Positions 1 to 8,428 of a stretch of 64,000 nt of DNA are shown piece after piece; positions within the stretch are counted from its first letter, which is position 1; each line of letters opens with the position of its first letter. The DNA lies in assembly GCA_016291905.1 (NCBI GenBank), contig JAEEZS010000031.1, positions 107,882-171,881 on the forward strand, read 5' to 3'. The notes under the pieces were generated by a model. That model worked only from the letters and a program-made list of their open reading frames with translations. It had not been told where the DNA came from and searched no databases. The translations under genes and the position numbers were made by a program. The stretch comes from Bacteroidaceae bacterium (GTDB lineage Bacteria; Bacteroidota; Bacteroidia; Bacteroidales; Bacteroidaceae).

Positions 1-126
1 CGAAAGATGTGAAGATGATGTGTTCATTTTATGCAGTTATTTACAATTCTGCTGCGAAGTTAGCGGAAAAATTTGGAAATACGAAGAAAAATGCCGTTCT
101 TTGCAAAAATTATAATCCTAATCACA
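1..126. other. Upstream region of the first GH43 gene
   Basis: This is the left edge of the window. It is AT-rich and holds no convincing gene. A reading frame open from position 73 runs into the GH43 gene, but its first 18 residues do not resemble the start of a secreted protein, so I treat it as leader. No clean promoter was identified. Confidence 0.5.
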
Positions 127-2202
127 ATGAAAACCCGCACACTTATTTCCCTCGCAGCCTCGCTGCTGACAGTTTTTGTTATGAACGCCCAAAACCCTTA
201 TCTCCCCCTTTGGGAACACCTTCCTGACGGCGAACCTCGCGTCTTTGAAGACCCTGACAACCCTGGAAAATTGCGTGCTTACATCATCGGCTCGCACGAC
301 GTGACCTACACCGCCTACTGCGGTCCCGACATCCGCATGTGGTCGGCACCCGTCGAGGACCTCACACAGTGGCGCGACGAAGGCCCCATCTTCACGCATT
401 TCGTTGATGGCCAGTGGGACACCATGTACGCCCCTGACCTCGTGGAGGTCAAGGACAAAACGACAGGCAAGAAAACCTATTGGCTCTATCCCCACAGCCG
501 CGGTTGGCGTCGTGTGGCGACGGTCTGCAAGAGCGACCGCCCCGACGGCCCCTTCACGCCGGTCAACCTGACACCCGACGGCCGTGCCTGCGTCGATGGC
601 TCCCTCATCGACTTCGACCCCAGCGTCTTCGTGGAGAACATCACGAACAAGAAAGACCCCGACTACGACAAGGGCTTCCGGGCCTATGTGTTCTACGGCT
701 TCCAGCACTCCACAGCCGTAGAACTGGACCAGAACACCATGTACAGCCAGCGTCCGGGCACGGACCGCATCGACCCCTTCATCCCCGCCAGTAGTGCCGA
801 CGGCCGCCTGCTCGATAAGGAGGGAAGCGAATACAAGGCGCTCTACAAGGGCCAGAACCCGCTCGACTTCAACTTCTTCGAGGCCAGCAGCATCCGCCAG
901 GTGGGCAACAAGTACGTGATGGTTTTCAGCGGCTATAGCGGCAAGGAGTACGGCCTAGGCAACACCAATAGCGCCCTGCGCTACGCCTACGGCGACAGCC
1001 CCCTCGGCCCCTGGCGCTCGGGCGGCGTGCTCGTGGACAGCCGAGGCATCGTACCCAACGAGAACGGCACACGACTCACCACCACCAACGCCGCACACAA
1101 CACCCACGGCTCGCTACAGGAAATCAACGGCCAATGGTACGTCTTCTACCACCGTCCGCCGCGCGGCTTCGGTAACGCCCGCCAGCCCATGGTGGCTCCC
1201 GTGAAGATCGAGTGGGACAAGAAGTCCGTCGCCAAGGGCGGACAGGTGCGCATCACGGGCTACGACCCCTTCACAGCCACTAACGAGTGGACGGCCAAGG
1301 CCAGCGACGGCAACGAATACCGCGGCGCCGAGGTCACCAGCGAGGGCTTCCAGATCTTCGGCCTGCCCCCTTATGCCTACTACTCCGCCGGCTATGCCTG
1401 CTACATGGCCGGACCCGGCAGCAACGAATGGATGCAGGACAACCACGACGTGTGGAAGAACCACATGGACCTCGCCGGCATCAAGAACGGAGGCATCGTC
1501 GGCTTCAAGTACTTCGGCTTCGGCGGACTGGCGCAGACCGCGAAGGGCGTGCCCGCTTTCGAGGGTACGCAGAAGGGCAACAACACCCAGCTTAACCTCT
1601 TCCTCACCCCCAGCGGACGCGGAGCCTTCAAGATCCACGTCATGCTCGACGGCCCCTACGCCAACAGCACGTGGAACGGACGCGAGATTGCCGTCCTCGA
1701 TGTGCCTGCCAACGCTCCGCGCGAGGCCAAGAACTTTACTCTGCCTGTCGAAGCCGTCGATGGCCTCACGGGCAAACACGCCATCTACCTCGTCGTCGAG
1801 GGACCCGAGATTGAGCAGCCCCAGCAGCCCGAGGGCCGTCCGCAGTTCGGCCGCCGTCAGGGTCCCCAGCGCCCGCAGGGCCTCTTCGACCTCCACGGAA
1901 TAGGCTTCTCCAAGGCCTCCTTTGCCGTCGTCCCATTCCCGGAAGCCCCTGAAATCACCATTACTGTCGACGGCAAGCGCCTCGCCATCCCCGCCACGCC
2001 CCTCTACAGCACCAACGCCAACGGCTATACCGACTGTGCCCACTACCAGCTCTATGCTCCCCTGTCTGGTAGTTCCAAGATTCAGGCCACGTCTTCGTCA
2101 ACCGTTCCCGCCGTGCAGTTCGAGGTCAGCCCCATCGCCGCAGGACGCGCCACCGTCAAGGCCACCTGGAGGGGTAAGACAAAGACTTATCTGATTAATT
2201 AA
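127..2202 (+). CDS. Secreted glycoside hydrolase family 43 protein
   Basis: A 691-residue secreted GH43 five-bladed beta-propeller glycosidase, the family acting on arabinan, xylan and related plant polysaccharides. I chose the ATG at 127, not an upstream in-frame ATG at 73, because it begins a typical signal peptide (MKTRTLISLAASLL, cleavage near the AQ at 21-22). Visible candidate catalytic residues are Asp42 in FEDPDNP (base), Asp164 in DFDPSVF (pKa modulator) and Glu252 in NFFEASS (acid). Residues from about 430 to the end form one or more accessory beta-rich domains, including a Gln/Pro/Arg-rich linker near 580-600. Bases are GC-rich relative to the next gene. The family is clear; the substrate (arabinoside or xyloside) is inferred only. 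A second GH43 gene follows in the same direction. Confidence 0.85.
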   Translation: MKTRTLISLAASLLTVFVMNAQNPYLPLWEHLPDGEPRVFEDPDNPGKLRAYIIGSHDVTYTAYCGPDIRMWSAPVEDLTQWRDEGPIFTHFVDGQWDTMYAPDLVEVKDKTTGKKTYWLYPHSRGWRRVATVCKSDRPDGPFTPVNLTPDGRACVDGSLIDFDPSVFVENITNKKDPDYDKGFRAYVFYGFQHSTAVELDQNTMYSQRPGTDRIDPFIPASSADGRLLDKEGSEYKALYKGQNPLDFNFFEASSIRQVGNKYVMVFSGYSGKEYGLGNTNSALRYAYGDSPLGPWRSGGVLVDSRGIVPNENGTRLTTTNAAHNTHGSLQEINGQWYVFYHRPPRGFGNARQPMVAPVKIEWDKKSVAKGGQVRITGYDPFTATNEWTAKASDGNEYRGAEVTSEGFQIFGLPPYAYYSAGYACYMAGPGSNEWMQDNHDVWKNHMDLAGIKNGGIVGFKYFGFGGLAQTAKGVPAFEGTQKGNNTQLNLFLTPSGRGAFKIHVMLDGPYANSTWNGREIAVLDVPANAPREAKNFTLPVEAVDGLTGKHAIYLVVEGPEIEQPQQPEGRPQFGRRQGPQRPQGLFDLHGIGFSKASFAVVPFPEAPEITITVDGKRLAIPATPLYSTNANGYTDCAHYQLYAPLSGSSKIQATSSSTVPAVQFEVSPIAAGRATVKATWRGKTKTYLIN

Positions 2203-2208
2203 GTTGAT

Positions 2209-2241
2209 AGCCGATAGTCTATAATCGATAGGCTATCGGCT
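2209..2241 (+). terminator. Intergenic hairpin between the two GH43 genes
   Basis: AGCCGATAG at 2209-2217 pairs perfectly with CTATCGGCT at 2233-2241, followed by TTCTAATAA. The flanking TGATAG/CGATAGG sequence makes the whole interval repetitive. It could be a weak terminator or attenuator between the GH43 genes; the T-run is short, so strength is uncertain. Confidence 0.5.
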
Positions 2242-2260
2242 TTCTAATAATTCCGAAGAA

Positions 2261-3919
2261 ATGAGAAGCAGAAGCATTTTTTTATTTTCATTCCTTCTCC
2301 TCCTTTGCGCCTGCGCGGAGAATGGAAAAGCCCCTGTGACCTTCCAGAACGAGGGCAACCCCCTCGTCCGCACCTGCTATACCGCCGACCCCGCCCCTGT
2401 GGTCATCGACGGACGGCTCTACCTCTATACCGGGCACGACGAATGTTTTGAAGATAGTGTCGGCTACGAAGGTCTTTATGGTTTCAACATCACAAACTGG
2501 CTCTGCTTCTCCACTCCCGATATGCTGACGTGGACGGAACACGGCGTCGTCCTCAGCCCGGCCGACTTCAGTTGGGCTTCGGGCGAGGCTTGGGCTGCTC
2601 AGGTTGTTGAGAAGGACGGCAAGTATTGGTACTATGTCAGCACACAATGCGCCGACCCCAACTGTAAATCCATCGGTGTAGCCGTAGCAGACAGCCCCAC
2701 GGGGCCGTTTAAGGATGCTATCGGAAAGCCGCTCATTGTTGATAGCATGACGCCTAATTCCCATCCCCTCGGATGGTGGAACGACATTGACCCCACCGTC
2801 TTCGTTGATGACGACGGCACAGCATGGCTCAGTTGGGGTAACGGCACCTGCTTCCTTGCCCGCCTGAAACCGAACATGATTGAACTCGACAGCGAAATCA
2901 TGGCACTTCCTATGGAGAACTACGTCGAAGGCCCCTGGCTTTACAAACGTCGTGCTGAGAACGGTAAGACATGGTGGTACATGGTCTATGCCTCTATGGG
3001 TAATAGTGGTGGCGAGACTATTTCCTATGCTATGGCTCCTGAGGTTACAGGGCCTTGGACATACCAGGGCGAGATAACTGGTCCTGCCCAAAGCAGTTTC
3101 ACCATCCATCCAGGCATTGTTGATTTCAAAGGCCACACCTATCTTTTCTATCACAACAGCACCGTCTCCCTTCACGGCTATGGCCCCGCTACTGGCCGCC
3201 GCAGCGTCTGCTACGACGAGATGTTTTACAACCCCGATGGTACCATTCGCCCTGTTGTCCAGACTAGTGGTAAACCTGAGAACATCCAAGACGGTGACCT
3301 TCTCTTCATCAGCCTGCCTTCCGACTACGACCTCAATGATAAGTCTTACATTGCTACCTCCAACGTTCAGAACTTCATCCACGTCGCCATGCTCGAGGTG
3401 GAGAATGACGAGGTCTATGTCATTGATGCAACGTTCAAATACGGTGTAGATTGCCATCCCCTTGACACGCTGCTTCGTCAATACACCCTTCGTGGTGGAA
3501 GTTTGCCTCGCATGGAGGTGAAGAGGTTGAAAGATAACGATAAAAATGCAATAGGAGAATCTGCCATTTCCCATGCCAAGCACTACCTCGGCGCCACCTA
3601 CGACACCGCCTTTGCCCCCAACAATGATGCCATTTACTGTAGCGAGCTCGTCAGCCTTTGTTACATGGATGCCAACGGCAGGCCTCTTTTCCCCTTGCAA
3701 GAGGTGGACCTCCGCACCATTCCTCCAGTTCGTCGTTTCGACCTCTCGGGTCAACCCGTTGGTGCAGCCCCCGTGGCCGAACCTACCATTCCGCGTTACT
3801 GGACACAGCTCTGCGCTTCAGCAGGCATTCCCCTACCCGAGGGACAAGGAATCATGCCCGCTGATATCTATCAAAATCCCCTCCTTCGCAACATCAACGT
3901 CACTATTCCTACAAAATAG
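2261..3919 (+). CDS. GH43 lipoprotein fused to a YiiX/NlpC-P60-like cysteine hydrolase domain
   Basis: A 552-residue two-domain protein. The N-terminus is a lipoprotein-type signal (LLLLCAC, Cys at 16 or 18). Residues about 35-335 are a GH43 propeller with Asp43 (YTADPAP), Asp177 (DIDPTVF) and Glu223 (YVEGPW) as the expected base, modulator and acid. Just after the usual GH43 end (FYNPDGTI, 322-329) comes GDLLF at 345-349, His374 in FIHVAM and Cys460 in YCSELV. That order, His before Cys, is the signature of the permuted papain-like YiiX/YebB group of NlpC/P60 hydrolases, normally stand-alone proteins. So one chain joins a polysaccharide hydrolase to a probable amidase/peptidase or thioesterase-type hydrolase. 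The reading frame is continuous with no stop between. The GH43 call is strong, the YiiX call good by motif, and the function of the fusion unknown. Confidence 0.82.
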   Translation: MRSRSIFLFSFLLLLCACAENGKAPVTFQNEGNPLVRTCYTADPAPVVIDGRLYLYTGHDECFEDSVGYEGLYGFNITNWLCFSTPDMLTWTEHGVVLSPADFSWASGEAWAAQVVEKDGKYWYYVSTQCADPNCKSIGVAVADSPTGPFKDAIGKPLIVDSMTPNSHPLGWWNDIDPTVFVDDDGTAWLSWGNGTCFLARLKPNMIELDSEIMALPMENYVEGPWLYKRRAENGKTWWYMVYASMGNSGGETISYAMAPEVTGPWTYQGEITGPAQSSFTIHPGIVDFKGHTYLFYHNSTVSLHGYGPATGRRSVCYDEMFYNPDGTIRPVVQTSGKPENIQDGDLLFISLPSDYDLNDKSYIATSNVQNFIHVAMLEVENDEVYVIDATFKYGVDCHPLDTLLRQYTLRGGSLPRMEVKRLKDNDKNAIGESAISHAKHYLGATYDTAFAPNNDAIYCSELVSLCYMDANGRPLFPLQEVDLRTIPPVRRFDLSGQPVGAAPVAEPTIPRYWTQLCASAGIPLPEGQGIMPADIYQNPLLRNINVTIPTK

Positions 3920-3981
3920 TACAACGCGAACCATTCACTTTGCACTACATAGAATTCAATATATGGCCGTCCTATAAAAGC

Positions 3982-4473
3982 TTATTTGCAGCGGATATAG
4001 TCGATAAAGGTGTACGGGTATGCGTGGCGGTTGTCGGTGGCGTGATGTTCGGTGTAGACGGGTTGCCACTCGCGGCTGTCAGTAAGGGGGAAGAAGGTAT
4101 CGGCATCCATAGGGGTATCGTCAATAAGGGTAATATAGAGCTTGTCTGCTAAGGGAAGCGCTTGACGATAAACGCTGCCCCCACCAATAACGAAGACTTC
4201 CTCGTCTGTCTGGCAGGCTGCAAGGGCATCGGCGAGGGTGGGGAAGACTTCAGCACCGGGAAGGTGGAGAGTGGCATTGTGGCTTAAAACAATGTTCCGG
4301 CGATTGGGTAGGGCACCATTAGGGAAGGATTCAAAGGTTTTATGGCCCATAATGATGGTGTGGCCAGTAGTAAGCGTCTTGAAGCGTTTCAAATCATTAG
4401 GCAGATGGTATAAAAGTTGTCCTGCTCTGCCGATGGCATTGTTTTGGGCTATAGCAACGATGAGGGAGAGCAT
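3982..4473 (-). CDS. folA: Dihydrofolate reductase
   Basis: A 163-residue DHFR, which reduces dihydrofolate to tetrahydrofolate with NADPH. It shows the N-terminal AIAQNNAIGR segment, LPNDLKRFK with the substrate-binding Asp (equivalent of E. coli Asp27), TIIMGHKTFES and the VFVIGGGSVYR nucleotide-binding region near 94-104. Length matches the bacterial family. It starts two bases after the thyA stop, so the two are translated from one transcript. ThyA consumes methylene-tetrahydrofolate and makes dihydrofolate, which this enzyme recycles. Nothing obvious lies in the 62 bases between its stop and the convergent GH43 gene. Confidence 0.97.
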   Translation of the reverse strand: MLSLIVAIAQNNAIGRAGQLLYHLPNDLKRFKTLTTGHTIIMGHKTFESFPNGALPNRRNIVLSHNATLHLPGAEVFPTLADALAACQTDEEVFVIGGGSVYRQALPLADKLYITLIDDTPMDADTFFPLTDSREWQPVYTEHHATDNRHAYPYTFIDYIRCK

Positions 4474-4475
4474 AG

Positions 4476-5270
4476 TTAGACAGATACTTTAGCTGGGATG
4501 TGGGGCCAGGGATCATAGCCCTCAAGTTGGAAATCTTCGTAATGGAAGTTGAAGATGTCCTTAACGTCGGGGTTGATGATCATGCGGGGTAGAGGGCGTG
4601 GCTCGCGCATGAGTTGTAGGCGGGCTTGCTCCAAATGGTCGAGGTAGAGATGGGTGTCGCCCGTGGTATGGATAAAGTCGCCGGGTTTCAATCCTGTTAC
4701 CTGTGCTACCATCATAAGTAGCAGGGCATAAGAGGCGATGTTAAACGGCACGCCAAGGAAGGTGTCGGCACTGCGCTGGTAAAGCTGAAGGCTAAGGCGT
4801 CCATCTGCCACATAAAACTGGAAAAAAGCGTGGCAGGGGGGAAGATTCATATTGGGAAGGTCGGCCACATTCCACGCGCTGACAATCATGCGACGTGAGT
4901 CAGAATTCTGACGAATGTCTCGGATGACATTGCTAATCTGGTCAATGTGGCCGCCGTTGTAGTCAGGCCACGACCGCCATTGATAACCGTAAATGTGCCC
5001 GAGGTCACCGTCAGCATCGGCCCATTCGTTCCAAATACGGACGCCATGTTCTTGCAAGTAGTGGACGTTGGTGTCGCCGTTAAGGAACCAAAGTAGCTCG
5101 TAGATGATGGACTTGAGATGGAGTTTCTTGGTGGTGAGAAGGGGAAAGCCATCTTCGAGGTTAAAACGCATCTGGTGGCCAAAAACACTGAGGGTGCCCG
5201 TGCCAGTACGGTCGCCTTTCTCTACACCTTCGGTAAGAATTCGGTTCAGGAGGTCGAGGTATTGTTTCAT
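4476..5270 (-). CDS. thyA: Thymidylate synthase
   Basis: A 264-residue ThyA, the same length as the E. coli enzyme, making dTMP from dUMP with methylene-tetrahydrofolate. The catalytic Cys is Cys146 in [22 protein letters not shown] and the C-terminal [13 protein letters not shown] segment are also diagnostic. It lies directly upstream of folA. It also lies only 14 bases downstream of the DUF5056 gene, so it probably belongs to the transcript carrying the sigma factor, which is less usual than the thyA-folA pairing itself. Confidence 0.98.
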   Translation of the reverse strand: MKQYLDLLNRILTEGVEKGDRTGTGTLSVFGHQMRFNLEDGFPLLTTKKLHLKSIIYELLWFLNGDTNVHYLQEHGVRIWNEWADADGDLGHIYGYQWRSWPDYNGGHIDQISNVIRDIRQNSDSRRMIVSAWNVADLPNMNLPPCHAFFQFYVADGRLSLQLYQRSADTFLGVPFNIASYALLLMMVAQVTGLKPGDFIHTTGDTHLYLDHLEQARLQLMREPRPLPRMIINPDVKDIFNFHYEDFQLEGYDPWPHIPAKVSV

Positions 5271-5284
5271 TGAGTATTATGATC

Positions 5285-5611
5285 CTAATAGACTAACTTC
5301 TTGATTCTCTCGGTAAGGAACCAGCATCCCAAACCGAGGAATACGAGAAGGTAGAGCGGGTTGAATGTAAAGTGCTTGGCGTAGGTGATGGCGGTATAAA
5401 CTCGTACATAGATATTACAAAGCACGCTCCAGCCGTCCAGCCAAATGAAAAGAACCGCCAAAGCCGCAACGGCAAAAAGCACTGTGACGGGGAATACCCA
5501 GAAGGGGCGTTCCTTGGGGATATGCCGCATTACACGGGCACTGAAACCGCTGTCGCTTATTTCTTCGCGGGCGGACAGCATGAATTGTCTGATAAGTTTG
5601 TCGTCATCCAT
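5285..5611 (-). CDS. DUF5056-like membrane protein, possible anti-sigma partner
   Basis: A 108-residue protein that I recognise as DUF5056-like. An acidic N-terminal stretch (MDDDKLIRQFM, then FSARVMRHIP at about 23-32) precedes two hydrophobic segments at about 36-57 and 84-99. Its start overlaps the end of the ECF sigma gene by 8 bases, so the two are translationally coupled. By position and topology (short cytosolic part, membrane anchors) it is a candidate regulator of the sigma factor, but no classical zinc-binding anti-sigma motif is visible; this role is inference. Confidence 0.75.
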   Translation of the reverse strand: MDDDKLIRQFMLSAREEISDSGFSARVMRHIPKERPFWVFPVTVLFAVAALAVLFIWLDGWSVLCNIYVRVYTAITYAKHFTFNPLYLLVFLGLGCWFLTERIKKLVY

Positions 5612-6149
5612 AACCGTTTTGTTTTAAGAAGGCCGTCATTTTTTCTTTTCCTCGTGAGAGGTGAGACTTCACCGTACCCTCAGGCATGCCCGTGATGTCG
5701 GCAATCTCCTTTATCTGACGTTCCTCCATGAAAAAGAGCACGATGCACTCTCGTTCCTTTAGATTCAGTCTTCCCAGCGCCTGCGTCACATCGGCCTTGA
5801 TGCTTCCGTCGTCAGCATGCTGGTGATAAAGGCTTTCTACCTCTCGTTCAACATCTTCTATTGACTGTGACTCTTTCAGGCTGCGAATATAGTCATAAAA
5901 AACGTTATATGCAATTCTAAAGAGCCAAGTTTCAAAAGAAGATTTATTTTTAAATGTTGCGAGCTGCGTCCAGGCTTTTATGAAGGTTTCTTGTGCGAGG
6001 TCGTCGCTCAGAGAATTGTCGCCTCCTGTCAGGTTCTGGAGGAAGCGTCGCAGAGGAGACTGGTAGCGACAAACCAGCGTGTCGAAGGCACGCCGGCTGC
6101 CGAACACGGTCACCCGTGCAATGAGCGCCTGGTCGCTGAGCTCAGCCAT
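5604..6149 (-). CDS. ECF (sigma-70 family) RNA polymerase sigma factor
   Basis: A 181-residue group 4 sigma factor. Region 2 is at about 20-90, with QETFIKAWTQL and FRIAYNVFYDYIR for core and -10 contact. Region 4 is at about 125-175, with LNLKERECIVLFF and a helix-turn-helix ITGMPEGTVKSHLSRGKEKM for -35 recognition. It directs a subset of promoters; targets cannot be read from the sequence. Its ATG overlaps the stop of the upstream DUF6249 gene (TAATG), and its end overlaps the DUF5056 gene, giving a three-gene regulatory unit that continues into thyA-folA. Confidence 0.93.
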   Translation of the reverse strand: MAELSDQALIARVTVFGSRRAFDTLVCRYQSPLRRFLQNLTGGDNSLSDDLAQETFIKAWTQLATFKNKSSFETWLFRIAYNVFYDYIRSLKESQSIEDVEREVESLYHQHADDGSIKADVTQALGRLNLKERECIVLFFMEERQIKEIADITGMPEGTVKSHLSRGKEKMTAFLKQNGYG

Positions 6150-6802
6150 TATTGTTTATTCTTTGTGTCTTTGTGGCTGGCATACCAGGCAATGAGTTTG
6201 CCCAGACCGATGAAGGCCACAAGGGCGCCGATACCTATGCCGAGTTCGTCCATAATGATGCCGAGGAAGATAGCCAGGCCTGCGCCGACACAGATGTCGC
6301 GGATACCCTCGTTGCGCGTCTTGTAGTCGTCCTCAGTCATACGGTTGAGCGTTTCCTGCGGAATGGGCTGACCGGACGCGGCCATCCTTTCGTAGCTGCG
6401 GTACTTAGCTTTCTGTCCTTTATAGACAAAAAAGAAGATAAGGAAGAGCACGAGCAGAGGGAATACGAAAATCAAGAGGATGGGAATTAAGGCATACAGC
6501 CAGCCGAACTTCTCAAAGCTGTTGAAGATTTTTCTGAGCCCTTTGGGATGGCCGCCGAAGACGTCATCGAGGAAATCCTCAATGTCGTCATATTCAGCTG
6601 AGACCGAGTCGTTGAGGGTGATGGTTGTGCCACCATGGTTAAATTTCCAGGTACCAGTGCTTGAGGCAGTGTCTTCCTCCTCGCCTTCGATGGCGTTTAC
6701 TACTAATGCGCTGTCCAGATTGTTTTGCGCGATGATGAGGTTTGTCGGGGCAGAAAGGCCCATCAACAACGTTAGAAAAATAATTGCTTGCTTCATATTC
6801 AT
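6149..6802 (-). CDS. DUF6249-like membrane protein
   Basis: A 217-residue protein with an N-terminal signal-type segment (MKQAIIFLTLLMGLSAP), an acidic periplasmic stretch rich in Asp/Glu at about 38-85, then a long hydrophobic span at about 98-127 (LYALIPILLIFVFPLLVLFL). A polar cytoplasmic loop and a second hydrophobic region at about 168-207 follow. I recognise it as DUF6249-like, a group often found beside ECF sigma factors in Bacteroidales. It is the first gene of the sigma-factor operon and could sense envelope state; that is inference. Its upstream region overlaps that of the divergent rsmF gene. Confidence 0.75.
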   Translation of the reverse strand: MNMKQAIIFLTLLMGLSAPTNLIIAQNNLDSALVVNAIEGEEEDTASSTGTWKFNHGGTTITLNDSVSAEYDDIEDFLDDVFGGHPKGLRKIFNSFEKFGWLYALIPILLIFVFPLLVLFLIFFFVYKGQKAKYRSYERMAASGQPIPQETLNRMTEDDYKTRNEGIRDICVGAGLAIFLGIIMDELGIGIGALVAFIGLGKLIAWYASHKDTKNKQ

Positions 6803-6855
6803 GTTGTCTTTTTGGATTTTCTGTTTGTTAGACGTAAGGATTCTTTTGAAAGTTG

Positions 6856-6884
6856 CAAAAGTACGAAAAAAAGTTGTAAGTTTG
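6856..6884. promoter_or_regulatory. Divergent promoter region between the DUF6249 gene and rsmF
   Basis: On the plus strand TAAGTTTG at 6877-6884 matches the Bacteroidetes -7 box TAnnTTTG, 24 bases before the rsmF ATG, with GTTG at 6852-6855 as a weak -33 box. On the minus strand TACTTTTG (6863 down to 6856) also matches the -7 box for the sigma-factor operon. The two boxes face away from each other within 30 bases, so the polymerases would compete. Only the -7 boxes are good matches. Confidence 0.5.
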
Positions 6885-6907
6885 CAGACTGAAACTTTGA
6901 AAAAGTC

Positions 6908-8320
6908 ATGGAGTGGCCCGTTTTGTTCGTAAAGAGATTATTTGAGTTGTTAGGAGAAGGGGCTGACGAGGTGTTAGCAGCCTTGGATCAGGAGCCCGTG
7001 GTAAGCCTGCGACTGAATCCCTTGAAATACCGGAAGATTACAGATAGTCTTCTTGTTGAAGGTACGACGATGCTGGGCGAGAAAGTACCTTGGGCAACGA
7101 ATGGTTTCTATTTGGACGAGCGAAAGGCTTTTACGTTTGACCCTTTGTTCCATGCAGGATGTTACTATGTGCAGGAAGCGTCGTCGATGTTCTTGGAACA
7201 AGTGGTGCGGCAATATGTTTCGGAGTCCATGATGGTGCTTGACCTTTGTGCCGCTCCTGGTGGGAAATCAACGCTTCTGCGCTCAGTTTTGCCGGAGGGT
7301 AGCTTACTGGTTTCGAATGAGGTAATCCCTGCTAGGGCGCGGGTGTTGGTGGAGAATATGGTGAAGTGGGGACATCCCGATTGTGTTGTAACAAGTAGTG
7401 CTCCTGCCGATTTCGGCACTATGTCTTCTTTTTTCGACATGGTTATCGCTGACGTCCCCTGCAGCGGTGAAGGAATGTTCCGTAAAGACTCTGTTGCCGT
7501 TGCAGAGTGGAGTGAGGCCAACGTGGAAACGTGCTGGCGCCGGAGCCGGGGGATCATTTCGGATTGTTGGGACTCGCTGAAGGAAGGAGGATTGCTGATT
7601 TATAGTACCTGCACTTTTAATACGCTTGAGGATGAAGAAAATGTTCGTTGGATATGCGACGAATTTGGCGCAGAGGCGCTTCCGTTGAAGATATCTCCTG
7701 AATGGGGAATAACTGGAAATTTGATGTCATCGGAGCATTTCCCAGTTTATCGTTTTTTGCCTGGACGGACTAGGGGAGAGGGCTTTTTCCTTGCCGTGTT
7801 GCGAAAACTATCTAGTCCTAGGTCTCAAATGGGTGGGAAAACGAAAGCCCGTTTCACTCAAAAGACTCAACCTGTACCTCAGGTGTGTAAAGGCTGGATC
7901 TGCGAAGCGAATTCCTTCGTTTGGAAAATGGAGAATAATGCAGTAAATGCTATTTCTGAACAGCATGAGGCAGCTTTTTCGGCTTTGATGCAGCATGTAC
8001 ATGTTTTGCATGGCGGGGTTAATGTAGCAGAACTTAAGGGGCGAGATGTCATTCCATCACCATCGTTGGCTCTTTCGTCGACTCTTCGTGGTGGGTCGTT
8101 TCCTGTAATTGAGGTTTCATATTCCGATGCGCTGACTTATTTGCGAAAAGAGTCTTTGACCTTTCCCCCTGAGACTCCTCGCGGTTATATCCTTTTATGC
8201 TTTAGGGGTGTTCCGCTTGGGTTTCTGAAGAATGTAGGAAATCGTGCTAATAATCTTTACCCCTCGGAATGGCGTATTCGTACAACGCATCTCCCAGACG
8301 GGGAGGTTAGGGTGATTTAG
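6908..8320 (+). CDS. rsmF: rRNA cytosine-C5-methyltransferase, RsmF-like
   Basis: A 470-residue NOL1/NOP2/Sun-family m5C methyltransferase, the type that modifies 16S rRNA near C1407. The SAM site is DLCAAPGGKSTLLRS at about 112-126. The two family cysteines are in DVPCSGEGMFRKD (about 184-196) and IYSTCTFNTLEDEENV (about 231-246). The C-terminal 150 residues, ending LYPSEWRIRTTHLP, form the RsmF-type RNA-binding extension. Codon use is more AT-rich than in the neighbouring metabolic genes. It is transcribed alone, divergent from the sigma-factor operon. Confidence 0.9.
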   Translation: MEWPVLFVKRLFELLGEGADEVLAALDQEPVVSLRLNPLKYRKITDSLLVEGTTMLGEKVPWATNGFYLDERKAFTFDPLFHAGCYYVQEASSMFLEQVVRQYVSESMMVLDLCAAPGGKSTLLRSVLPEGSLLVSNEVIPARARVLVENMVKWGHPDCVVTSSAPADFGTMSSFFDMVIADVPCSGEGMFRKDSVAVAEWSEANVETCWRRSRGIISDCWDSLKEGGLLIYSTCTFNTLEDEENVRWICDEFGAEALPLKISPEWGITGNLMSSEHFPVYRFLPGRTRGEGFFLAVLRKLSSPRSQMGGKTKARFTQKTQPVPQVCKGWICEANSFVWKMENNAVNAISEQHEAAFSALMQHVHVLHGGVNVAELKGRDVIPSPSLALSSTLRGGSFPVIEVSYSDALTYLRKESLTFPPETPRGYILLCFRGVPLGFLKNVGNRANNLYPSEWRIRTTHLPDGEVRVI

Positions 8321-8374
8321 AAATTTCGCCCAGTCGCTTCGTTTCCTATAAAATCATAAAAGAAAGACATAGAT

Positions 8375-8405
8375 TTTGCCACGCCGTTTTTTTGTTATAG
8401 CTTTG
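8375..8405 (+). promoter_or_regulatory. Consensus Bacteroidetes promoter of the 8429 gene
   Basis: TTTG at 8375-8378, exactly 19 bases, then TAGCTTTG at 8398-8405. This is a full match to the Bacteroidetes housekeeping consensus TTTG-N19-TAnnTTTG, placed 23 bases before the ATG at 8429. It supports a monocistronic transcript for that gene. Confidence 0.8.
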
Positions 8406-8428
8406 CAGCCGATTTAAATTCTATAGGT

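Noticed and set aside
2288..3754. A 488-codon minus-strand frame opposite the GH43-YiiX gene
   Set aside because: The plus-strand frame has clear catalytic motifs; the reverse frame has none and is a shadow.
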